A stretch of DNA of 51,297 nucleotides from a virus, in the IMG/VR virus record IMGVR_UViG_3300008735_000015, positions 1 to 51,297 of that record. One strand, given 5' to 3'. The position numbers were made by a program, and so were the translations under genes. Positions 1 through 7,300 of this stretch are shown in pieces (positions within the stretch are counted from its first letter, which is position 1; each line of letters opens with the position of its first letter). The notes under the pieces were generated by a model. The model had not been told where the DNA came from. It worked only from the letters and a program-made list of their open reading frames with translations, and did not search any database.

Positions 1-290
1 ACCCATACCCACTCAGAGTGTTCTTCATTTAGCAGAGGGGTGAACTCGTATTTTGCTGTTGCTAGAAACAGAGTGTACCCATAAGTGTTTATGTGATCGT
101 ACACTTGAAACATCGGTAAAGGTCCGATCTCTTCCCTACTTTCTCTTAGAGCTGTTTCGTAGCGAGATTCCCCTTTCTCTTCACTACCGCCAGGGCAGTT
201 CCAATAACCCACCCATTTATCGTCTACTTTTGCTCTCTTAAGTAAGAGGACTTTTTTATCATGTTGAAATAGGATACCTGCACCCATCAT
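1..290 (-). CDS. Nudix hydrolase, C-terminus cut by window edge
   Basis: Nudix enzymes cleave nucleoside diphosphates linked to another moiety, such as oxidised dNTPs, NAD or capped RNA ends. The reverse strand reads open from 290 to the window edge, giving 96 residues. A complete Nudix box (GX5EX7REUXEEXG) is visible at about residues 38-60: GGSEEKGE followed by SRYETAL and RESREEIG. The start is MMGAGILF. An AGGAG lies 5 bases before the ATG at 290, or 8 before the ATG at 287. The preceding core strand (GILFQHDKKVLLLKRA) is typical of the fold. The substrate cannot be told because the C-terminal part is missing. It diverges from the holin-like gene at 367. The family call is firm; a role in nucleotide-pool cleaning or RNA decapping is inference. 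Confidence 0.88.
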   Translation of the reverse strand, partial: MMGAGILFQHDKKVLLLKRAKVDDKWVGYWNCPGGSEEKGESRYETALRESREEIGPLPMFQVYDHINTYGYTLFLATAKYEFTPLLNEEHSEWVW

Positions 291-309
291 GTATACTCCT
301 TTTATGCTA

Positions 310-337
310 TTGTTTACTTACAAAGTTTTTATATAAG
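310..337 (+). promoter_or_regulatory. Candidate promoter for the holin-like operon
   Basis: TTGTTT at 310-315 and TATAAG at 332-337 are separated by 16 bases, about 30 bases before the ATG at 367. It sits in the short intergenic space between the divergent Nudix and holin-like genes. The match to sigma70 is partial and AT-rich DNA gives chance matches. Confidence 0.3.
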
Positions 338-366
338 AATCATTGGAAAAAGGTTAGGAGGTTTTA

Positions 367-765
367 ATGAGCGAAAAAAAAGAGACACAAGAATTGGTGG
401 GTCCTCCTAACCCAAATGAAGTCGAAGTCAAAATGAACATGGAGAACGTGCAACCACATATGGGGCATCTCTACCTTGTAGTGGTCGCCGCGATTGTAAG
501 TTATGCCATCACAGAAGTTGTTAAACCTTTTATCTTTAAAACGTGTAAAGAAAAGTCTGAAGCTGTTACCCGACTCGTATCTGTCATTACAGGAGCTATT
601 GTAGGGTACTCTTTAAGTAATGAGATTCTTGACCTATGGCTTGGGGCTTCAGCAGGGGCTTTAAACGCTTATATAGTTAAGGTTGTGAAGTCTAAAATCA
701 AGTCAACAATCGGAGTGGACAAAACACCTATCGCAGAAGCTGAAAAACCAAAGGAGAGCCAATGA
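367..765 (+). CDS. Holin-like small membrane protein
   Basis: This 132-residue protein has a charged N-terminus of about 34 residues. A hydrophobic segment follows at about 35-54 (LYLVVVAAIVSYAITEVV), then two close segments at about 68-85 and 86-106 rich in Gly and Ala, and a Lys/Glu-rich tail. The layout of an ITEVVKPF helix end, then an Arg and a short G-rich helix pair, resembles many phage holins that permeabilise the inner membrane at lysis. The start is set by AGGAGG 6 bases upstream. No endolysin is visible next to it, so the lysis role is inferred from topology only; another small virion or inner-membrane protein is possible. The stop overlaps a strongly signalled ATG at 762. Confidence 0.5.
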   Translation: MSEKKETQELVGPPNPNEVEVKMNMENVQPHMGHLYLVVVAAIVSYAITEVVKPFIFKTCKEKSEAVTRLVSVITGAIVGYSLSNEILDLWLGASAGALNAYIVKVVKSKIKSTIGVDKTPIAEAEKPKESQ

Positions 766-797
766 AATCCTTCATGTGTTTCCTTATACTTTATTAA
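762..797 (+). other. Coupled 11-codon ORF in frame with the next gene
   Basis: AAAGGAG lies 5 bases before an ATG that overlaps the holin-like stop as ATGA, a normal translational coupling signal. The ORF reads MKSFMCFLILY and ends at TAA (795-797). The same frame then stays open through the whole following gene at 837. It could be a short leader peptide, or the ancestral start of the next gene interrupted by a stop. Confidence 0.3.
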
Positions 798-836
798 TCG
801 GCTGAATTAGATAAGACTTTCATGAAAGGAATCCCT

Positions 837-1856
837 ATGCACAAGCTATGTATCGTTCCACTTATCAAAATCGCTTTAAAGTGCCCTAACGGTAAAGTTG
901 CTCAAGCAACCTTTAATCTTATCTCTGGTATGGCTGACGAAGAAAGAGCCTCATCACATCAGTTAAAAAATGCAAGTGAGCAATCTAACTATTGGAGAAG
1001 TTCTCTTGCTGTGATGAAGCACGCGGCCCAAGGTGTGAAAGTTGATCATTACTTGCCTTCTCTCTCAAGCAAGACAAGTAGTCTTGATGTTGAACTGAGT
1101 CCTTACTTCTCAGACTTGGGGGGAGAAAAACTAACTCAAATTGAGCATTTGGTGAGAACAGCGGGAAAGAGTAAAAAGCCCAAAAAGCCTGCTCTTACGA
1201 TTGCAGAGCAGAGTTCAATCATTCAAGACCCTAAAGCTAAACCCTCAGATAGAAAGAGAGCTTTTGCTTCTATTTTTAAAGTTTTGGGTAAAGAGGGTGC
1301 TTCCTTAAAAAAGGCGTGGGCGGATAATCTTAAAAAGAAGAGGAAAGTGAAGTTCAAAACAAAATCAGGGACAAACCAAGAAAAAGAGGTTTCTCTTAAC
1401 ACCATTTCAGGCTTCAGTAAGGTAAAGAATCCGAGTTTGAAAGATGCTTATATGAAGATTTGGCAAACTGAATACGAGGGATACATCAAATCAGTGGTGT
1501 CGATGGCTGAAAATAAAGAAAAAGACAATAAGGGTGAGGCAGAGGCTCCGAAGAAAGAGGCTCCGAAGAAGGAAGCTCCGAAGAAAGAAGCTCCGAAGAA
1601 AGAAACACAGGTAGATAGAGGACTCGTTGACTACCAAAAATCTATGTATGAGGGTATTTTCAGTAATGACCCTAAAAGTGGAAAAGACTATGAGAAGGTT
1701 ATAAAAGAAGCGGAGATGACTCTTAAATACAATGAAGAGTTAGATGAACAGAGTAAAATAGATGAAGCTACACCAAATGGTGAAGCGGAGGTCGCATTAA
1801 AAGAGATGATGGACGACTACAAGAATAAGTGGCAGTCTATGTTTGAAAATGACTAG
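837..1856 (+). CDS. Unknown Lys-rich protein with EAPKK repeats
   Basis: I do not recognise this family. The start at 837 (MHKLCIVPL, 339 residues) is preferred because AAAGGA lies 6 bases upstream; an ATG at 822 has no such signal. The protein is basic in the middle, with stretches such as KKKRKVKFKTKSG. Four perfect EAPKK pentapeptides near residues 237-256 probably form a flexible linker, followed by an acidic helical C-terminus of about 80 residues. The frame continues upstream through one stop codon to a better coupled start at 762. The next gene starts 12 bases downstream, so it belongs to the same operon. A virion-internal or scaffold-type role is possible but only inferred from charge and context. 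Confidence 0.7.
   Translation: MHKLCIVPLIKIALKCPNGKVAQATFNLISGMADEERASSHQLKNASEQSNYWRSSLAVMKHAAQGVKVDHYLPSLSSKTSSLDVELSPYFSDLGGEKLTQIEHLVRTAGKSKKPKKPALTIAEQSSIIQDPKAKPSDRKRAFASIFKVLGKEGASLKKAWADNLKKKRKVKFKTKSGTNQEKEVSLNTISGFSKVKNPSLKDAYMKIWQTEYEGYIKSVVSMAENKEKDNKGEAEAPKKEAPKKEAPKKEAPKKETQVDRGLVDYQKSMYEGIFSNDPKSGKDYEKVIKEAEMTLKYNEELDEQSKIDEATPNGEAEVALKEMMDDYKNKWQSMFEND
1545..1604 (+). repeat. 15-bp tandem repeat, four copies
   Basis: Four in-frame units of GCTCCGAAGAAAGAG, with one to two base differences, encode APKKE repeated. The near-identity of the units suggests recent slippage expansion. Confidence 0.9.
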
Positions 1857-1868
1857 TGGAGCATAACA

Positions 1869-2237
1869 TTGAAATATCTATACCACTACAAAGCTGAAGT
1901 TCTTTCCGTATATGACGGAGATACTGTCACCCTCATGATAGACCAAGGCATGAAGCACTTTGCCCGTGTTAAAGTAAGAATGATTGGGATCAATACACCT
2001 GAAATCCGCACTAAAGATCTTGATGAGAAGCAAAGAGGGTATCAAGCGAAAGAGTACCTGAGAAGCCGAATAGAAGGCAAGACGGTGATCGTACACACAC
2101 AAAAGAAGGGGAAGTTTGGGAGATGGCTCGGTGTGATATGGGATTATGATGAGAAATTGGAAGGACTAGGTGAATCTCTCAATGATGAAATGATCAGAGT
2201 AGGTCATGCTAAAGCATATGATGGGGGAAAGAGATGA
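1869..2237 (+). CDS. SNase-type (thermonuclease) endonuclease
   Basis: This 122-residue protein is a calcium-dependent staphylococcal-nuclease fold enzyme expected to cut DNA or RNA. All core residues are visible: YDGDT (Asp16 and Asp18), RMIGINTPE (Arg37 and Glu45, the same 8-residue spacing as Arg35/Glu43 of the S. aureus enzyme) and GRWLG (Arg85). The residue matching Asp40 is Asn42, a variant I recall from other family members. There is no signal peptide, so it should act in the cytoplasm or inside the virion. The start is a TTG with TGGAGC 6 bases upstream; no earlier ATG fits. It overlaps the next gene by ATGA, so the two are probably translated together. It may break down host DNA or process phage DNA at packaging. 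Confidence 0.9.
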   Translation: MKYLYHYKAEVLSVYDGDTVTLMIDQGMKHFARVKVRMIGINTPEIRTKDLDEKQRGYQAKEYLRSRIEGKTVIVHTQKKGKFGRWLGVIWDYDEKLEGLGESLNDEMIRVGHAKAYDGGKR

Positions 2238-3289
2238 ACAGGACAGCAAGTGTAAATAGAGTCGCCCGTATCCATACTGCCCGTATGGAAAAGAGAGCTA
2301 TGTTCTTTGATACTGTGAAAGAAGACGTAGCGTCTGCCTTTATTCAGAGTGAAGCTCAAAAAGAAAGAAAGAAGATCTCTAGTGAAGGTAAAGCAGGTTT
2401 GAAGTTTCTTCAGAAGCACTTCGGATTAAACTCCGTTAAGTCGTTTGTTGAAGCTGTTGATAGCTCTGACTTTGACCCTAATGACCCGATACAAAAAATG
2501 GTAGCAGAAGCAGGGTCGAAAGCTAAGTCGCATGGGGAAGCAGGAGACATACTCGGTAAGTTTGCTAATGCCTATCAAAAGAAAGACATTGAGGGTATGG
2601 CTCAAGCGGTTAATGTCGAGAAAGAAACGATGGCGTTAGTTCTATTGTGGTATGTGAAAGACAATAAGAATGTAAAAGTTAAAAACGCATCCTTCGACAG
2701 ACAAGCATTTTGGAATCCCTTTGCTGCCGCACCTCCACCCCCACCGCTTCCGTTTGAAGCACAGGGGATCATGGTAGACAAGTTTTTAAGTGTATCAGGG
2801 ACTGTGATCAGTGAAGCAACCCATTATATAGGTGAAGGTATTTCTTGGCTTTGGTCTGTGATCCCCCAAGGATATGCACCAACTTTACCTGCGGGGAAAG
2901 CGTGGTCAGCAATCTATTTCATTCTGAATAAAGCGTGGTTGGGGATTATGAAAGCAGGGGGGATGGCTCTCGGTTTAATCAAAGCCGCAATTGTCAAAAG
3001 CACAGCTACGTTCGGGATCGTTTCTGTTCTTAAAGTCATCGGTATTGCACTTATCGTGTACTATGCCATAATAGGTCTGTCTTGGATGAGTTATCAACTC
3101 ACAAGACTCCCAAGTCGAATCCTTGTAGAGTTCCCTTTAAAAGTGATTTGGAAGCTCATTAAAATGGTGTTTGACGGGGCTGTTAAACTGACCTCTTGGG
3201 CTTACACTAAGATTAAAGATGTGATCTCAGAACACAAGCATTTACTTGAGCTAAATGACCCTATGCTATCGACTGTGCAAGCTGTTTAA
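2234..3289 (+). CDS. Unknown protein with hydrophobic C-terminal half
   Basis: This 351-residue protein has no family I recognise. It starts with a basic stretch (NRTASVNRVARIHTARMEKR) and a helical N-terminal domain to about residue 160. A proline hinge (PPPPPLP, 167-173) follows, then a Gly/Ala/Ile-rich region with likely membrane-active segments near 224-262 and 259-285. The C-terminus is amphipathic and basic. Such a soluble head plus membrane-active tail would fit a DNA-ejection (pilot) protein or an inner-membrane anchor, but this is inference. It is coupled to the nuclease by ATGA. Its TAA shares the palindrome TTAA (3286-3289) with the stop of the convergent sigma-like gene, leaving no room for a terminator. 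Confidence 0.7.
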   Translation: MNRTASVNRVARIHTARMEKRAMFFDTVKEDVASAFIQSEAQKERKKISSEGKAGLKFLQKHFGLNSVKSFVEAVDSSDFDPNDPIQKMVAEAGSKAKSHGEAGDILGKFANAYQKKDIEGMAQAVNVEKETMALVLLWYVKDNKNVKVKNASFDRQAFWNPFAAAPPPPPLPFEAQGIMVDKFLSVSGTVISEATHYIGEGISWLWSVIPQGYAPTLPAGKAWSAIYFILNKAWLGIMKAGGMALGLIKAAIVKSTATFGIVSVLKVIGIALIVYYAIIGLSWMSYQLTRLPSRILVEFPLKVIWKLIKMVFDGAVKLTSWAYTKIKDVISEHKHLLELNDPMLSTVQAV

Positions 3290-4149
3290 GAGTACATCTC
3301 TCTGAGTGTATTGCTGTTCTTTATCGTGTTCTTCACTTTGAATTTCAGTCGCTTTAACTCGCTTACTTCGACACCTAAGTTATCAGCCAACGCTTGATCT
3401 GTTCGATGATTTCTCTCAGCAAGACAGACAAAGATATCATATAGCTTGTTAGCCTCTTCTTCAGTTTTTGAAGCTGAAGCGAACTCTTCAAACACTATGT
3501 CTAGTGCTTCATTTCGTTCGACCTCATCAGCAGGATTACTGTGGTGAGAAGCGACCTCAAAGCTCTCGACAACACCCGTTTCCTCATCTTTTTCCCACAC
3601 CACCTCTCTCACTTCTGCATAGCTCTTTTTAACTTTTCTGAGAGTTTTGCCCTTCCCCTCTTTCTTAAGCCTCAGTTCTTGATCTGTTTTAGCTTTAACA
3701 TCTTTGCTTCTGTAGAGTCCACATTTCGCTTTAGACATTCTTTCTCGTGATAGAAACTGTCTAAAGATGAAGATGACGCTCCCCATCTTCAAAGTCTCAG
3801 TATTGTCTTTAAATTTGTCTTTCTCACAGACATAGACGAGAAATTCACTCACTACATCTTCTGCACTATCCGCAGGGGCTAGGTAGTGTAGGTCTTTTTT
3901 ATAGTAGTAATCTAACAGACTCTTTCTTATCTTCTCGTATTGAGTTCGAGTTGAGTCAAATAGGAAATTGCGAGTCTCGTTATCGAGTTTGCTTATTTGT
4001 CGCTTCGGATGTGTGGGCTTCCAAAAGTCATCACTAAAAAACTCATCAGATAAGATGTCTTGAAGCACCCAAAAGTCATCACTAAAAAACTCATCAGATA
4101 AGAAAGAGCAAGCGTCTGCTTGTGTTTTGTTCTGCATATATGTACTCAT
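3286..4149 (-). CDS. Sigma-factor-like protein with duplicated N-terminal motif
   Basis: The 287-residue protein has the layout of a divergent sigma70-family (ECF-like) factor. A region-2-like segment lies at about 70-145, with SAEDVVSEFLVYV and a following aromatic/basic helix. A region-4-like helix-turn-helix lies at about 248-275 (TDQALADNLGVEVSELKRL). A charged linker separates them. Such a factor would direct RNA polymerase to phage promoters, probably late ones. The N-terminus carries LSDEFFSDDFW twice (17-27 and 33-43), encoded by a recent 48-bp tandem duplication. No clear ribosome binding site precedes the ATG at 4149, so the true start is uncertain. It is the only minus-strand gene inside the structural block and has its own promoter candidate. 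The sigma call rests on pattern, not a search. Confidence 0.62.
   Translation of the reverse strand: MSTYMQNKTQADACSFLSDEFFSDDFWVLQDILSDEFFSDDFWKPTHPKRQISKLDNETRNFLFDSTRTQYEKIRKSLLDYYYKKDLHYLAPADSAEDVVSEFLVYVCEKDKFKDNTETLKMGSVIFIFRQFLSRERMSKAKCGLYRSKDVKAKTDQELRLKKEGKGKTLRKVKKSYAEVREVVWEKDEETGVVESFEVASHHSNPADEVERNEALDIVFEEFASASKTEEEANKLYDIFVCLAERNHRTDQALADNLGVEVSELKRLKFKVKNTIKNSNTLREMYS
4021..4103 (-). repeat. 35-bp direct repeat at 48-bp spacing
   Basis: Bases 4021-4055 and 4069-4103 are identical over 35 bp. The 48-bp offset keeps the reading frame and duplicates 16 codons near the N-terminus of the sigma-like protein. Confidence 0.92.
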
Positions 4150-4169
4150 CGGGAGAGATGGATAAAAAA

Positions 4170-4195
4170 GAGCTAGTTGATCGTAAGATCAGCTC
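4170..4195 (-). promoter_or_regulatory. Stem-loop in the sigma-like gene leader
   Basis: GAGCT (4170-4174) pairs with AGCTC (4191-4195), and GATC (4179-4182) pairs with GATC (4187-4190), around a 4-base loop with a 4-base bulge (AGTT). On the minus strand it lies between the promoter candidate and the ATG at 4149, so it could be an operator or a translation control element. Confidence 0.35.
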
Positions 4196-4204
4196 GGTAT
4201 TGTT

Positions 4205-4233
4205 TTTATACAGCAATGTGTGCTGAGAATCAA
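4205..4233 (-). promoter_or_regulatory. Sigma70-type promoter candidate for the sigma-like gene
   Basis: On the minus strand TTGATT (4233-4228) is followed after exactly 17 bases by TATAAA (4210-4205). Transcription would begin near 4198, about 50 bases before the sigma-like ATG. The good match suggests the gene is read by the host polymerase, as expected for a phage regulator made before the late genes. Confidence 0.5.
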
Positions 4234-4300
4234 TAGATATTTTATGCGACTCAGTAGATAAAAAAGGTGTTATCTCACTCATAGTAAATTGGAGAATCTT

Positions 4301-7300
4301 ATGCTTACTTCTGATCAAATCCTGTCTGCGATTTCGAGCCTAACAGAGCTTTACAGTCGGCCAAAAACTAATTTTAAAGTGGCTTCTCAAAATCAAAAAA
4401 TCGCTCTTGTTTTAAGAAAGAAGATCGCAACGGCAGTTGTTAACTTGATCAAAAACGGAACTGATGCGAGTACAGCTCTTTCTGATCGAGAGATAGAGAG
4501 TATGGGTAACACTTTACTCACTGAGATGGGATCTTCGATTCTTAACATGACTCTACTTGCTTCTGTGGGTGTTGATTTTAACGACTTAACTGTTAATCAG
4601 TTGCAACAGATACAGAAAAAGAAAAAACCTCTCGGTTTTATGCGAGCAATGAAGCAGTTAAATATGGAAGACAGCGAAGGGAAGCCTATTTTTGACTACT
4701 TTTTTGAAGGTACTGAAATAAATCAACAGCAAGAGAAGATAGAATTTAAAAAACTTCACGACCGATCAAAAAAGTTAATGGAAAGATCTCTTAAGTATTT
4801 GATTAAAGGGATCAAGGACGAAGTTAAAAGAAAGAACAAGAATAAAGCTGAAGGGTCTTACATCGGGAATGATTTAGTGAGTGAAATTATAGCAGATGTT
4901 TTAGTGCTCTCTTTAACAGGTAGAGAGGATACCTCAGATGAAGAAGATGTGTTTAAAGCAACGGGGTTAAGAAAGAAAATGAGTTCTCGCTCTGTCTTTA
5001 CTAACATATATAAAGAAGCTCTTAGGTTTAGAAAGAAAGTTGCAAAAGCAGATGCCCAAAACTCATTGGTTTTAGGTGAGGGTGCTTTTACTTGGGCTAA
5101 AAAGTCTAAAAAAATCTTAGGGATTATGGCGAACTTTAAATACAAGGTTTGGAAGGTCGTTCAAGACCAAATACAGAAGAAGACTGTTTCTTTCTCAGAG
5201 TTGAGTCAAGGAGATGAGGGAGATCAAGAAGTAAGAGACAGAATCGTAGCTGAACATTATACGGAGTTGATTAATACTCTTGCTGATGAGGACTTTGATG
5301 GAGACACAACTGAAAAAAGAGAGCTTCTTGCTTCTGCTAAAGAAACCTATGAAGAAGAAGAAGAGAGCGAAGACACTAAAAAAGAGTATCTTTTAAGAAT
5401 CCTCGACATGATTAACTCAAGACATAGACAATTCCCAGGAAAAGAGGAAAGTCGATTCTTGCTAGGTAACATTGAGATTATCTCAGGTAACAACTCCGTT
5501 ATGTACAAGAAGATTCAAAGACTTGTATATGCTCGTTTATTCAAAATGGGCCAGCTAACTAGCTCTGAGATACAATTCTTAGATGGTGCTTTTACAAAAG
5601 CCGAACTTGATAGACAAATCAGAAAGGTTGGGAAGACATATGATCTCCATGACCTACTGAGAAACTTTGATAATGATTACGCTATTGATGGGGAGGCTGA
5701 TCCTGTAGAATTAGAAAACACAGTAGATGAAGTCTTTGAGGAAATGGAGGGTTTTTCGACCTTTGTAAAGTCTTTAAGGGACTCTCTTAAATACGCCCCT
5801 AACAAGATGTTTCTGAAGAATGATGTGGCTCTGTTTGAGTGGACTGCGATGAACTATGAAAAAATCAGTGATGCATTGGGGAAATTTGGGGGTTGGTTGG
5901 CTCAGTTTGAGAGTGATGCTGACTTGAACTCTCTGTTGGGCAAAGCAGATGCAGAAGCCCAAAACACAATGGCGACTATTTCTATGATGGTTGAAGACGA
6001 ATCAATAAATGGCACTCTTCCAAGTATGGTTAAGGAGCTGTTGGGTTTTCTACAAAACAAAGATGCTCTTACACCTGCGGTAAAGAAAGAAGGCAACATT
6101 GAATCTTTTGATCTTGGAGATACACAAATAAAAGAGTTTGCCCACCCTCTTATGAGCTACAGTATTTCGGAGTACCCTCTCTCTGCAAAGATTGACGCAG
6201 GGAGAACCTTATCCAATGTCAAAGCTCATGCAGCGATTACTGCTACTGACTTAAGAGTACATCGTGATGTAACAGATTATCTTTCTACGGATGAAAACTT
6301 TAAGTCTGAGGTTGGCGTTTTAAGGGAACAAAGAAGAGTAATCAACCAAGTTGTCGATTTACTGAGTGAGACTAAAAACTTCATCCCTGCAAATAAGATA
6401 AAAGGCATGGATAAAGAAAATAAAGATCAAGCTCAAGCAGACAACCAAGCCCTCGAAGAGACCATCAAGGATGATATTAAGCGTTTAAGAACTAATAATG
6501 AGGGTATGGAGGATCTCTCTGACCTTTTCGACCAAGTTGAGGGACTCGCTACTACACCGAAGGGAGCAAAAGAAAGAAAGGACGCAGTTAAGAAAATTGT
6601 TGGAAATATCCAAGGAACTTTCGATGTTGATTTCGGTTCTAAAATGCGGAAGCTCTATGAGGATAATATGGATTCCGCAATTGACTCTCTTCTCCAAGAG
6701 GTAATCAATACTCAACTAAGTAAGAGAGAAATAAAAGGTGAAAATGTCCTTAGACACAGGTCAAGAAGTAGCCGAGTTAAGAGTTTCTTAAAAAGAGATG
6801 CTGAAATGTCGGTGTGGGTAGTTGCGAACAGAGATAGATTAAAATATGATAAAAGCACAAAGAGACACAGACTTAATAAAGCATTAAAAGAAGCTAATCT
6901 TGTAGCTTGTGAAGCAAAAGATTTAGCAAAACGTCAAGGTCTGAACTTTGATCAAGCTTGTAAGGATCAAGGCTTGACTCTTACAAAAGGTAAAGTTCAA
7001 ATCAAGGAAACAGGAGACATTAGGAAGCTTCGGTCTGTCCTCAACGCTCTTGCTAAGACAGAGCGAGATATGACTGTTGATACATACATCACTAAAGCAA
7101 AGGCAATGACGGAAAAGGATGTCTCTGATAAAATCGCTACCTCTAATGATGGACTCATGGAAGCCCTTGAATCTTTCAGTGATAATCAAGGTAGATTCTT
7201 ACTCTCAAGGATTAACAGTTTACTTTCTGATGGCTTTATCAACAAGGTAAAAGCCCCAATTAAGGAACTAAAAGACCTCGCAGAGAGTGAGTTCGATAGG

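Noticed and set aside
53-241. Plus-strand 62-codon frame at the left edge
   Set aside because: It begins with TTG and lies antisense to a clear Nudix box that reads open on the minus strand.
4094-4282. Minus-strand frame starting MSEITPFL that overlaps the sigma-like start, perhaps fused by frameshift
   Set aside because: It has no ribosome binding site, its start lies over the signal of the opposite gene, and no slippery site with a following stem was seen at the overlap.
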